Source of the DNA: Ochromonas danica
Taxonomy: Eukaryota > Sar > Chrysophyceae > Chromulinales > Chromulinaceae
Direction: 5' to 3'
Assembly (NCBI GenBank): GCA_015146655.1
Contig: VKHL01000039.1
Span: 124,001 to 188,000 of the forward strand
Length of the DNA stretch: 64,000 nucleotides
The translations under genes and the position numbers were made by a program. The notes beneath the pieces are model-generated. The model made no database searches, was not told where the DNA came from, and saw only the letters and a program-made list of their open reading frames with translations. Of this stretch, positions 46,011 through 57,405 are shown in pieces. Position 1 is the first letter of the stretch; the number at the start of each line of letters is the position of its first letter.

Positions 46011-48683
46011 CTATTCTAATAGCTCCGGATCATTGAGATCAGCAAAGTGATTGTTGTATGTTAATTCATCTTCATACTCAGGTTGACTTAATTCAAAGTC
46101 TAGATCAAGATCTTCCACCTTGGATGTATTAGATGAGATCTTGTCTATCTCAAAAGGTGGTGGTAGATAAGGCATTTCTGTCTCACCTCCTAATAGACCA
46201 TCAAAGTCAATATTAGACATAGCAAAGAAAGCATGATTTTTAATATCATCAATGCCATTCTGTAAAGAACCTAAACGTAATGCTGCATTAGGATGAAGTA
46301 ATCGACGTATAATAGATTTAGCATGAGGATCAAAATCTTGTGGAAATGCTAAATGTTTTTGTGAGTGTACAATCTTTTCAAATGTTCTTTGTTGATTTGA
46401 ACTTTCAAAAGGTGTATGACCACAAAGTAATTCATAGACTAATGCACCAAATGCCCAATAATCAGCACTTTTATCATGACCTTGTGTTAGTACCAACTCC
46501 CTATAACAGCAACAATTGATGATTAGCACTTATTAAGGGGGGATAGAAAAGGTGATTTAGTCTACTTACGGTGCCATATAATCAGGTGTACCACATAATG
46601 TGAATGTACGATATTGAACAATGCCAGTCTTATTAATAAATGGAACTTGTTTAGCAAATCCAAAATCTACCAATTTTAGATATCCTCTTGCATCAATCAT
46701 CAGATTTTCAGGTTTTAAATCTCGATAGATATAACCTAATTCATGAATATGTTCTAATGCTAGAAGAACTGTTCCAACATAAAGAATGACATCTTCTTTT
46801 GGTAATCCACCATAACTACCTATTCGTCTTTCTTTATTTTTTTCATCATAGAGATAACTCCATAATTCTCCACCTGGAATAAATTCTAATAGAAAGCAAA
46901 TTTTATTTCGACTTAGAATAACACCAAAATAATCAGAAATAAAAGGATGTTGTAAATTTTGTAATGCTATCACTTCTCGTCGAACATAGACATGTTGTCC
47001 GTTATCAACAATTGCTTTTTTATCTAAACATTTTAATGCCATTTGTTTATTCATAGCACGATGTAATACTAAGAAAACATTACCAAATGTTCCTTTTCCT
47101 AATGGACGTAATATATTAACATCTGCTAAAGATGAACAATGGAATGGTGCTAATGACTGTCGTCTAGCACATGCAGTTTGTCTACGTCGTTCCGCTGTAG
47201 CAAGAATCTCCTTTTCTGCATCAACAGATGGTTCAAAATTTGTCGAAGACGAAGAATTTTCGATTGGATTACTTTTTCTACTATTCGATTCTGTGGTTAA
47301 TGAACCACGTCTTCGTTTAATTTCATCATCTTCAGTTTTACGAATGGCTTCTATTAGTTGATCTTTTGTAAATGATCCTAATGTTCCTTCATCAGAGATA
47401 GCTGTTAATGCTCCTGCTACTTCATCAGCTGTTTTTTCTAATCCACCAATTTCAACAATACCATCTGATGCAAATCTTTCACCATGACTAGATAGAAATT
47501 GTCCATCTATTGCTACAAAGATTTCACCTAATCCACATACTAAACGTTGTCCTGAAAACATTCGATGAATTGAAAATTGTCCCATTAATTCTCTTAATCG
47601 AAAATCACTTAATTTAGCAAATATCTTTGCAGATCGGATAATACGAAATTCATTCATTTTATTGAATTTTTCCACAAATTCACCTAACATAGAATAAAAA
47701 TCTTGACTTTCAAGATAATAACATTCTACAGGTCCACGTGCTACAATATTAGCTTTACGTGGTTCTTTCTTAATTAAAGCACGTTCACCAAATACTTCAC
47801 CTTCACCTAATTCTAATAGAAATTGTTCATTACCACTATCATCTGCTTTCGAGACAGCAACTTTACCACGAAAGATGACATAAAATTGATCACCAATATC
47901 ACCTTGTCGTATAATATACTGACCATCTTCATAAGATTGTTTAGTTAATGATCTTGCTAATTGATTTAATTTTTGTACACCAATAGAAGCAAATAAAGGT
48001 ATTTTAGCAAGAAATTGTGATAATTGAACATTTTGATTTGATGAAGATGTTACCATAGCTTGTCTGAAGAAAACACGATCTAATGTCCATAAGGTACAAT
48101 AATTTACAGCACGTATAGTAGCAGCACGTGGTGAATTATACATTAATGCTAAATCACCAAAAGATGAACCATTTTCAATATATCCTAATGATTCATCATT
48201 AATAAAGATTTCACATGTTCCTTCTTCTAAAATATAAAATAATTCACCTTGATCACCTTGTTGTATAATAATATCACCTTCTGATGCATCTTCAGCTTGC
48301 ATTACATCAATCACATCTTCTAATTCATAATCACGTAATTGACTAAATAGAAAATGTCTTTTTAAAACAGATAATAAAATTAATTTTGTTGTTTCTGATT
48401 TCATTACAACATCAACACGTGTTATAGCAGATGCTTCAGGTTCAACTGCTTCACCTAAAATTTGTTGACGTCTTTTTGGTATACCACCATTTTCACGTTT
48501 TAAGAGAATACTTTTACGTGAAACATGTGCTGCAGCATTATTTTCATCATGAAAATCTTGAATAAGATCTAACATTTCTTCCATAAGACTTTCTGCTGTT
48601 TTTGCAGTTTGAAATAACATAGGTACCCAAAAGAGTGTTTGATACTCTTTACCAACATTTAATTCATTCATATCTAATAACAT
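46011..48683 (-). CDS. cGMP-dependent protein kinase (PKG-like)
   Basis: Two exons (48683-46570, 46500-46011) give 867 residues. Two cyclic-nucleotide-binding domains come first, with phosphate-binding cassettes FGDLALMYNSPRAAT (about residue 178) and FGERALIKKEPRKAN (about 302). A third, degenerate one may follow (about 345-425) without a recognisable cassette. The AGC kinase domain starts near 526 (GKGTFGNV, ALKCLDKK, YRDLKPEN, DFGFAK, TLCGTPDYMAPE), and the intron splits the APE codons. An AGC tail with FxxF-like phrases ends the protein. Layout recalls ciliate, apicomplexan and algal PKGs. In the first cassette the residue after Arg is Ala, as in cAMP sites, so cAMP cannot be excluded as ligand. 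Confidence 0.92.
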
Positions 48684-49031
48684 GATCTATCTAATCTTAT
48701 TTATTCAATCCTTCATCTCGTGATGAACGTTATCCCCCTCTGTCAAAAACTATTTAAGTTAAGACAATGGGTTTGCGTTACGGGTTTGGGTTGAGGTTGG
48801 GTCATGGGTTTGGGTTATGGGTTTGGGTTGTGTGTGTGTGTGTTGGTTGGCATGGAAGCAACAAAACAACAACAAGGACACTTGACAGGAAGGAAGAGAA
48901 ACAAAGGATCATCCCCGTCCATCCTCTCTTGTTTCTTCATCCTCTCTTTTTCCTCCACCCTTGAAACAGATTGTTAACTCAATTATTATTATCCTATCTT
49001 TCTTATTTCTTCTCAGATATTCAGATTAACA
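48684..49031. other. Divergent upstream region with telomere-like G-rich tract
   Basis: Between the PKG and TM9SF starts. Bases 48768-48830 are built of GGGTTTG, GGTTGGG and GGGTTAT units, followed by (GT)n. Confidence 0.6.
48768..48830 (+). repeat. Degenerate TTTGGG/TTATGGG repeat
   Basis: Six to eight imperfect G-triplet units spaced by TTT, TTA or TCAT. The tract could form a G-quadruplex. It looks like interstitial telomere-type sequence but units are too irregular to be a fresh telomere insertion. Confidence 0.55.
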
Positions 49032-51211
49032 ATGATGATGATGAAGAATAATCATATTGTTTTCCGAATCAGTCTACTTCTATTAGTAGTTACTCTATGC
49101 TGGTCACATGGTGCTTATTATCTTCCTGGAGTATCTCCTGCATCCTATGAATATTCTGAACCGGTATGCTATTTATTATTTCTTTTTGCTTTTTTGATTA
49201 AAATCATTTTTTTTCATTTTAATGTTTTTAATGTTTGTGTTTTGTCTATAGGTGAAAATGTTTGTCAATAAATTGACATCAACTAAGACACAAATTCCTT
49301 TTGAATATTATTCTTTACCATTTTGTAAACCACATAATACAGGATTAAAATCTGAAAATCTTGGTGAACTGATTAGTGGAGATCGTATTGAAAACTCTGT
49401 CTATAAGGTATAATATCTACTATACTTTCTTCCCCTTCACTATGATCTATCTAAGACTGATTATGCTTTTTAGTTAAACATGAAAGTAGCAAAGACCTGT
49501 CAAGTAGCTTGTGTGAAGAAATTAAAGAAGACTGAGAGAGAAGCCTTTGAAAATGCGATTAATGATGACTACCGTGTACATTGGATTGTTGATAGCTTGC
49601 CAGTGGGTTCAAATATTCTTCTACCAGGTGGTGAAAGCTCTTTTATTCGTGGATTTCCTGTTGGATTTACTGTTACAACTGGCAAGAATACGAATCGTTA
49701 CCTTTATAATCATGTCCGTATGATCATCGAGTATCATGATGATAAGGATTTTGAGTTACTCAATGCTGATGATGAAACAACTACGAAGATTGTTGGTTTC
49801 CGTGTGGAACCAATGTCTATTAAGCACAGCTGGGAGGGTGCTGATTTCGTGGCTGGCAAGACCTCTTTAATCACCTGTAATGCCGCGAATCCTGCCAAAT
49901 CTGACCCCAAGAACTACTTGTCAGTGGATCGTGGTAGTGACCCTACCGTTGTCTTCACTTATGATGTGGTTTGGCAGAAATCTTCCACTGAATGGTCTCA
50001 ACGCTGGGATCTCTATCTCACTACCAATAGTCCCAATGAGAAGGTTCACTGGTTTAGCATTTCCAATAGTATGATGATTGTTCTCTTTTTAACGATGATG
50101 ATTGCCATGATCTTGGTTCGTGCTCTAAGAAAGGATATTGCCCAGTATAATGATCCTGCCAATATGGAAGAAGCCAAAGAAGAATCTGGTTGGAAGCTGG
50201 TCCATGGAGATGTCTTTAGACCTCCCTCCGAACAACCCATGCTATTCAGGTTAGTTGTATCATGAGAACCTCTATGTTGCTGAAATAACTTACAAGAATG
50301 ATGAATGTGTTTGTAGTGTCTTTGTGGGAACAGGTGTGCAGCTCTTCTCCATGGCAATCGCGACTTTGTCCTTTGCGCTATTGGGGTTGCTTTCACCTGC
50401 CAATCGAGGATCTCTGATTACTGCATTTATCATGCTCTTTGTCTTCATGGGTTCTTTTGCTGGCTATTATTCATCTTCTATCTACAAGATGTTCCGCGGT
50501 GTTGAATGGAAGCAGAATACGTTGCTGACAGCTTTCCTTTACCCTGGAATCGTTTTCACCATTCTCTTTGCTCTGAACTTGATGTTCTGGACTCAGGGTA
50601 GCTCTGGTGCTATTCCATTCAGTGCCTTCTTCACACTGCTCTTTTTATGGTTCTGTGTGTCTGTACCACTTGTGTTCTTGGGTTCCTTCTTCGGATACAA
50701 GAAGGAAACTCCAAGTTTTCCTGTGCGTACTAATCTCATCCCTCGAGCTGTGCCTCAACAAGCATGGTACATGTCTCCCTTCATCACATGTGCTGTGAGT
50801 GGAATTCTGCCTTTTGGTGCCTGCTCAGTGGAGCTCTACTTCATCATGTCTGCTCTTTGGTTGCATCAAATTTATTACATCTTTGGCTTCCTCTTTGCCG
50901 TGATGATCATTTTGATTTTGACGTGCGCCGAAGTCTCCATTCTTCTCACTTATTTCCAATTATGTAACGAGGATTACCATTGGTGGTGGAGGTCATTTTT
51001 GCATTCTGGCTCATGTGCTTTCTATATCATGACCTATGCTATGTGGTACCACGCGACTGAGCTGGAAATGCACGGCTTGCTGCCTGTAGTGCTTTACTAC
51101 GGCTACATGTCCATCATTGCCTTTACTTTCTTCCTTATCACCGGCACCATTGGCTACTTTTCTTCCTTCTGGTTCAACCAGCAGATTTATGGTTCCATCA
51201 AGGTGGACTAA
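49032..51211 (+). CDS. TM9SF family nonaspanin
   Basis: Four exons (49032-49163, 49252-49407, 49474-50249, 50317-51211) give 652 residues. Nonaspanins have a large luminal domain and nine TM helices and work in Golgi/endosome sorting and loading of multi-pass cargo. Strong signatures: a signal peptide, YYLPGVSPASY, VNKLTSTKTQ, PFEYYSLPFC, GEL followed by GDRIENS, and later HGDVFRPP and YGYMSIIAF. The last residues SIKVD match the KxD/E COPI-binding tail that keeps these proteins in the Golgi. Full length. Confidence 0.96.
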
Positions 51212-51504
51212 ATCCTTAATGTAAGATAGGCAGTTGGAGAGTGCATCTGGATGGGGACACTTCCTTGTCGTAGGGATAGATGGGCCCAAGGAATAGTTGT
51301 TTACTTTGTATGGCTAACATTCAGTTAAAGAAAGAAAGAGAACCTTCTTTTCGTTACATTTCTAATAGCTAAAATTCACCTTAACAGGACACTATAATTA
51401 GACTGTCGCCAAGGTTTCGAAGTGCGGGGAAGAGGAGAAGCTTATCAAAAGCGAAGAGAGCAAGGCATCATCATGAGATGAGATTAGAAGACATGAGATC
51501 GAAC

Positions 51505-52720
51505 TCAAATAATACGCAAGGTGCGATCACCCATACCAAAGCGATGTCGGTAGGTATTGTAAACACGATCCATCTCAGACAAGAACATCTCATGATACTT
51601 TTGAACATCTTCATCCGTTGGATTGGGAATATGAGGAACAGGAATGGGTTTACCAATAACATTTACCAAGTCACATGGTTTACCTGGACCAAAAGGTAAT
51701 CCAAAGGCACCAAAGAAGATCATAGGTAAGAAACCAATCTTCCGTCCAATTTTCGTCAATAAGCGTGACTTGGGGACATAGAACGAGAATAGATTATGTA
51801 ATCCAAAGGTAAATACAGGCACTAATGGATAACCATATTTTAATGCTAATTTCACAAAACCTGCACGCTTTTTCAAGAATAATACACATTCTTTACGATT
51901 CGTTGCTAAATGTGTACATTCTTGTACTCCACCTGGACAGATAATTGGACTAAATTTACGATCTAATGATCTAATTAATTGCTTTTTATCCACAGAAGCA
52001 GCTGACATCCAAGTATAGACATGCTTCATTAATGGAATCTTAAAGCATATTCCTGTCACACAACCTTGTGCACGATGATTAGCAAATCCTGTTTGTGTAG
52101 GATAGAATGCACAAATGCCTAATGGTAAAACACCATGTGGTTCTAATCCAAAGATAGCAGGATGTAATGCTTCTAAAGCTGCTTTATCTTCTACAAAGAC
52201 TCGCATATGATAAAATTGTGCAGCTTTCTTCATTGTCCATGAACCAATATGACGTGTAAACTATAACACAATAGTACCCACAAAAAAAACATAATAATGT
52301 TATATATAATATGTAATGTTATAATAATGTAATAAACAGGTATAGCGTAATTAGACTTACCTTAGGTTGTTTACGAGGATCAGCAGAAGTTAAAGCTGAC
52401 AATAACATAATTCCTAATAATCCTGCTAAGATGATAGGTGGTGCAAGACAATAGAGTAAGACAACAATAAGAGGAAAGAAGAAATAGAAGAATGTCCATC
52501 CAATCCAAAAGAAGACTGCAAGATAATGTGTAATATTACGAGGTATTTCACTGTAATCCACCACACATTCAAAAGTAGGGGAAGGATCAAATGTTACTGT
52601 AGCGGCTGCTGTGGTATTGTCAGTGTCATTATTGGATGACGATGACGATGATGACGATGATGATGCAACGTGGACATAATCATTAAAAGAAGTTTCCTTT
52701 GTATTTGCTTGACTTTCCAT
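51505..52720 (-). CDS. Diacylglycerol acyltransferase type 2 (DGAT2)
   Basis: Two exons (52720-52361, 52260-51505) give 371 residues. DGAT2 makes triacylglycerol from diacylglycerol and acyl-CoA at the ER and lipid droplet. Motifs: a hydrophobic hairpin (about residues 67-108), the EPHGVLPLG block (HPHG in animals), CPGGVQE, and FLKKRAGFVKLALKYG followed by PVFTFG. The N-terminal 55 residues are Ser/Thr/Asn-rich and polar. The start is the Met at 52720; the open frame upstream has only a GTG. Algae usually have several DGAT2 genes; which one this is cannot be told. Confidence 0.93.
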
Positions 52721-53025
52721 ATTTAATAATGAGAAGAAGAAGTAGAAGAAGAAGAAGGAGGAGAAGGAAATAGGAAGTAGATTTCTCTTCTTTTTTTTCT
52801 GCTGGTTGATCACACTGGATTTGGATTCGGATGAATGAATGATGAACAGAATCAGATCAAACGTGTTAACTTAACAGTCAGATAATCCTATGCATGGTAA
52901 TAATATTCAGTTAACTTCCCACCAGACGATGAAGATGATTGATGTGATGGATTGATTGATTGATTGATTATTATTCATTGATTGATTGAATCTACACTGA
53001 ATATTTGTATGACATTGAACAAAGA
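52721..53025. other. Divergent upstream region, DGAT2 / unknown gene
   Basis: A GATT/GAAT-rich simple-sequence stretch lies at about 52945-52990. No gene was found. Confidence 0.45.
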
Positions 53026-53957
53026 ATGAGAGGATTCTTTCTTATCATTTCCTATACCTGCTATCTAATCATTTTCTGGTAAGTCCTATTTCACATACTG
53101 ACTATCATTTGCACTATGTACAGTATGAAGTCATCCTTATTGTTGATTGTGTAAATAGTGTTTCATCACAATGGACCTTGGCACAAGAACAACAACAACA
53201 AAAGCAAGAGAATGATCTTACAGCAGCAATCTTCACCAACATGATGATGTCAGCAGATCAAAACAATTCTTCATCTCCAACTACTACTACTACCACCAAT
53301 AGAGAAGCTATATTACATAATTTTCAGACTGTTTTAGATGATTCTGTACAAGAAGAGATGAACAATAGTCACATTGAGAATGATCAAGAACAGTCTTCTC
53401 CCTCTGACTCTGACAATAACCGTGAAAATCAAAACACGAGCAATAGTACAGACAACACTGATAGCAACAGTGATGGAAGCAGTGTGGTTGACCCTGCTGC
53501 TAACCTTTCTGTCTTTGCAATGATGATGGAACAGATGCAGTCTGATTTTGCTCCGTTTCTTATGCTAATTCCCAAGCCATGGAAGGCATGGATAAAGCAG
53601 ACGACTTTGAGAACTTTTGAGGAGATCAAATTCACTCTCATTGGTGCCATGGCACCTATGGTGATTACTGCAGGGAAAACTCTTCAACAATGTTCGAAAG
53701 GAATAATTTGGATGGCGAAAGCATTGGTTCGATTGGGACAGGAAATGGAGGCCCAGAAGAAGGAACGACACTCAAAGAAACATGATGCTGGGATCGCCTA
53801 TTCTAATGCAGCAACTTCGAATATGGTAGGTAGTGAGAGTAATCACTCAGTACAGAGTGATGATAGTCCAATAGTGGCAGCAGCAGTGGATGATGAGAGG
53901 AATACCCAGCAATCAGAAGTAGAAGAAGACTTAGGAGAGGTTATTGAATTAAATTAA
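53026..53957 (+). CDS. Unknown secretory-pathway protein, Asn/Ser/Gln-rich
   Basis: Two exons (53026-53078, 53159-53957) give 283 residues. Exon 1 encodes a hydrophobic start (MRGFFLIISYTCYLIIFC) that joins in phase at the AG at 53158 and ends near SSQWTLAQ, so it is probably a signal peptide or anchor. A polar low-complexity stretch follows (about residues 25-120). Then comes a conserved-looking segment of about 75 residues with aromatic residues and Pro (FAPFLMLIPKPWKAWIK, then a mild hydrophobic helix). The tail is acidic and Ser-rich. I recognise no family. The gene model rests on splice signals and on the ORF; the first exon is short. Confidence 0.6.
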
Positions 53958-54061
53958 ATGTGAAATATTGTTTTCTTTCATATGGTTAGTTTAGGGTTTA
54001 ACTGATTTGAGCTCTTTCTTATGTGGGAAATACCACTAACAGCTACATTGGTTGAAAACTG

Positions 54062-54922
54062 TTAAGCATGAAAAGCGGCATCAATACGTACAACAGCAGA
54101 GTTCATCATAGGGTTTTCAATGATTGCCTGAACTAAATGAGCAAATTCTTCTGGAGTTCCCTTACGCTTAGGGAAAGGAATAGGAGATGTTGCCTCATCA
54201 ATGTCAGCAATCATATCAGTATTGAATAACCCTGGAGCGATGGTATTCACACGAATACCATGTGGAGCAAGTTCTCTAGCTAGAGGTAATGTCATTGCTA
54301 CAATAGCTCCTTTACTTGCTGCATAAGCAGAATAACCTGGGATACATTCAAAAGCAGCAATACTGGCAGTATTGATAATAACACCACGTTCATGATCACC
54401 ATCTAATTCATTCTTTATCATTTGTTCCGTAACAAAACGATTCGCATTAAATGTCCCAATGACATTAATTCCAATCAGCTTTGTAGCATGTGAAACATAT
54501 TTCTCACCATCTGTGGTGATAAAAGAAGGGGTGAAAATACCTGCACAATTAATAAGTGTATTGATTTTACCAAATGCCTTGACTGCACCATGAACAGCTG
54601 CACTCACTTGCTCTTCACTAGTTACATCACATTTCATGGTATAGACTTGAGCATGTTGATTAGCTGCATGAATAAGATGTTGAGTTTCTTCCACTCCTTT
54701 CAGATCTAATAATGCCACTTTAGCACCTTGCTTAGCTAATCGAATAGCTGTTGCTCTTCCTAAACCAGCACCAGCACCTGTGATCACAGCAGCAACATTG
54801 GCGATCTTATTTAAAGATGGTACAGTCGTAGAAAAAGAAGACATGGTCATCCGAAGATGATGAGAGTATGCATCAGAGAAAGTGATGAGAAGTGAAACAA
54901 GAACGAAGAAGAACAATGACAT
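54062..54922 (-). CDS. Short-chain dehydrogenase/reductase, HSD10-like, with a signal peptide
   Basis: A single 286-residue exon. The Rossmann fold shows TGAGAGLGRATA, DVTSEEQV, NCAGIF, the catalytic Ser in NTASIAAFE, YSAYAASKGA (Tyr-x3-Lys), and a PGLFNTDM loop. The closest style is type 2 3-hydroxyacyl-CoA dehydrogenase (HSD17B10), a mitochondrial enzyme of fatty and branched amino acid breakdown. Unlike it, this protein begins with a strong signal peptide (MSLFFFVLVSLLITFSDA) followed by Tyr. That could be a plastid bipartite leader or plain secretion. A later Met (residue 25 or 27) would give a cytosolic or mitochondrial form. Confidence 0.9.
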   Translation of the reverse strand: MSLFFFVLVSLLITFSDAYSHHLRMTMSSFSTTVPSLNKIANVAAVITGAGAGLGRATAIRLAKQGAKVALLDLKGVEETQHLIHAANQHAQVYTMKCDVTSEEQVSAAVHGAVKAFGKINTLINCAGIFTPSFITTDGEKYVSHATKLIGINVIGTFNANRFVTEQMIKNELDGDHERGVIINTASIAAFECIPGYSAYAASKGAIVAMTLPLARELAPHGIRVNTIAPGLFNTDMIADIDEATSPIPFPKRKGTPEEFAHLVQAIIENPMMNSAVVRIDAAFHA

Positions 54923-55343
54923 TATTTTGTGTTGGCTTTCTTGATTCTTAGCAGTAGATGAGCTTCTTCCTTCAATTGGGTTCTATTATGGTCTTTATGG
55001 TAGTGGATCAATTTCATCTTCTTCATCATCTTTCAAGACCACGAGAAGGCCAGGGGCATGTGCAACCTCAACCTCAACTCAACCCAACCAACCCAACCAA
55101 CACAACCAGCCTGCACCTCTGACTTCTTATGGCGAGCTGTTCAAAGGATGGAGAAACGCGTTGCTCGAAAACAGCGTTTTCCCAACAAACAGACAATGAT
55201 CAGATGGATAAAAACGTCTTTTCCCCTAGAAACTGTTTTTTGTTGTGTGATCTGATCACGAACAGAGCTGTAGAGAGAGGGGATTTGGGATTGATAGATT
55301 GATAGTCTAGTCTAGAGAAAGCAAACCAAACAATTGTAGTCTA
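54923..55343. other. Divergent upstream region with CCAACC repeats
   Basis: Bases 55064-55112 are made of CAACCT, CAACTC and CCAACC units, again telomere-like and G-rich on the minus strand. A short ORF through them is a by-product of the repeat. Confidence 0.5.
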
Positions 55344-56897
55344 ATGTCATCCTTTACAACTTCTTTTGCCACACTTCAAGAGAAGATTCTTCTTTTAGAA
55401 AGTCTTCTTCTTCTTCAACAAGAAGGTGGAAATGCTCGTATTCATGCTTTAGCAAATGAACTTTTCCCTTTAGCATTACCCTATCTTGAGAATCTTCCTG
55501 TTGGACATGTTGATCGTCAGAAAATCAACCATCTACTCTTTCCATGTTATTTAGAAGGATGGGGTACTCCTAAGGATATCAGCAAAGCTTATGCTGTTGC
55601 TCTAGAAGGTGCTGAAGCTAATGATGCTATTAGCCAATGTAACCTAGGTGACTGTCTCATGAAAGGTTTGAATGTCATTGCTAATCCTAAACTAGCCATG
55701 GACTATTATCAAAAGTCAGCTGAACAAGGATACTCTATAGCACAATTCAAATTAGGTTTATGCTATTACCAAGGTGATGGAGTAGAGAAGAATGTTATGG
55801 AAGCAGTAGTCTGGTTTCAAAAAGCTGCTGAACAAGGTTATGCTAAAGCTCAAAGTGAACTTGGTCTATGCTATCATACTGGTTTAGGAGTACCTAAAGA
55901 TGTTGAGAAAGCTGTTATATGGTATAAACTAGCAGCAGAGAAAGGTGTAGCAGCAGCACAAAACAATCTGGGTGTTTGTCTGAAAGATGGGGAAGGTTGT
56001 GAGATTGATCTTAAAGCAGCCTTTGAATGGTTCTATAAAGCTTCTGTACAAGATCATTCAACTGCACAGTACTATCTAGGTGAATGCTATGAACGTGGTA
56101 TTGGTGTGAAAGCTGATGTTACCACAGCTGCTATTTGGTATAAGAAAGCTGCTATGGCAGGAGATAGAGATGCCTCATATAATTTAGGAGTCTTTTTCAT
56201 GAATGGAATAGGAGTTGAAGGAGATGTATCAACGGCATTGACCTGGTTTCAAGTTGCTGCCGATCAAGGACATGCACAAGCACAAGTTAATTTAGGTATT
56301 TGCTTTAAAGAAGGTTATGGTACCGAAAAAAATCCTGTAGCAGCTGTTCATTGGTTTCGTAAAGCTGCTGAACAAGGGCATCCTGAAGGTCAATACCATC
56401 TGGGAAATTGTTGTTCATCTGGTTTTGGAGTTCCCCAGTTGAATGTCGAAGAGGCGGTCGTTTGGTTTAGAAAAGCAGCAGAACAAGATTGGCCTAAAGC
56501 ACAGACAGCTCTTGCAATTAGCTATCAATATGGAGAAGGGGTTGAATATGACCCTGTGCAAGCATTCCATTGGTACACTAAAGCAGCTGATAATGGCGAT
56601 GCTAAGGCACAATGTAACCTAGGAGTTATTTACCTCGATGGAATTGAAGGATATAACACTGCGAATAAACAGTTAGCAGTAGAGTATATAAAGAAGAGTG
56701 CTGAGCAAGGATATATTGATGGTATATATTATCTTGGCTATTGCTACGAGGGTGGTTTTGGTATTGATGCTAACTTGAAGAAAGCTGTGGAATTATATCG
56801 TCAAGCTGCTAAACAAGGTCATCGTGATGCTATTGAAGAATTAGATCGTCTTGAGAACGAAATGGAAGATATGAGCGAGAATGATGAAGATGAATAG
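55344..56897 (+). CDS. Sel1-repeat protein
   Basis: A single 517-residue exon. After about 75 non-repeat residues, eleven Sel1-like repeats of 36 residues are seen, each with the core A(Q/K)xxLGxCYxxGxGV and an AAxWFxKAAEQG helix (LGLCYYQGDGV, LGLCYHTGLGV, LGECYERGIGV and so on). Sel1 arrays form curved solenoids that bind partners in ER-associated degradation, signalling and many other systems. There is no signal peptide, TM segment or enzyme domain, and the C-terminus is acidic. The binding partner is unknown. Confidence 0.92.
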   Translation: MSSFTTSFATLQEKILLLESLLLLQQEGGNARIHALANELFPLALPYLENLPVGHVDRQKINHLLFPCYLEGWGTPKDISKAYAVALEGAEANDAISQCNLGDCLMKGLNVIANPKLAMDYYQKSAEQGYSIAQFKLGLCYYQGDGVEKNVMEAVVWFQKAAEQGYAKAQSELGLCYHTGLGVPKDVEKAVIWYKLAAEKGVAAAQNNLGVCLKDGEGCEIDLKAAFEWFYKASVQDHSTAQYYLGECYERGIGVKADVTTAAIWYKKAAMAGDRDASYNLGVFFMNGIGVEGDVSTALTWFQVAADQGHAQAQVNLGICFKEGYGTEKNPVAAVHWFRKAAEQGHPEGQYHLGNCCSSGFGVPQLNVEEAVVWFRKAAEQDWPKAQTALAISYQYGEGVEYDPVQAFHWYTKAADNGDAKAQCNLGVIYLDGIEGYNTANKQLAVEYIKKSAEQGYIDGIYYLGYCYEGGFGIDANLKKAVELYRQAAKQGHRDAIEELDRLENEMEDMSENDEDE

Positions 56898-57405
56898 TTT
56901 CTTTGTGAACTGTATACTCACTATTATGTTGTTGGAATAGTGATTCATTATGAATTGAGTTGTTGTGTTATACTTGTATGATGGTATTATAGTAGGAATT
57001 AACTAGTACTGTATTACCGTCCTTAAGACTTGTTATGGTTATTGACTATTATACGTATTAAATAATTTTTTCCAGGTCATCTAACATATCTTATTTTAGT
57101 TTTAGTAGTACTGTATATATCGTTTTGAGTTTTTATCACATCCAATACATCCACGAATTGGTTGTGCATTTAATAGCCATCGGTGGGTTATTGATACCTA
57201 ACAGCGTGTTGCTGACAGAAGGAGGAGAGTTGCAGAATTGATGGCCAAAATACCAAAAGAAATGCGGAACTATTTTTGGAACTATCGCATTGGGTGTACA
57301 AGAGTTTCAACAATAAATATTGATGTTGAATTATTATAATTAAAGTTTGAAAAGGACAGAACAATGAGACATACTGCTGTCGTCTTTAAACATCACATGC
57401 TTTAA
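56898..57405. other. Intergenic region between convergent genes
   Basis: It is AT-rich and no gene was seen. Confidence 0.45.

Noticed and set aside
55058-55255. Short frame with QPTQPTQP
   Set aside because: It is simply the translation of the CCAACC-type repeat.
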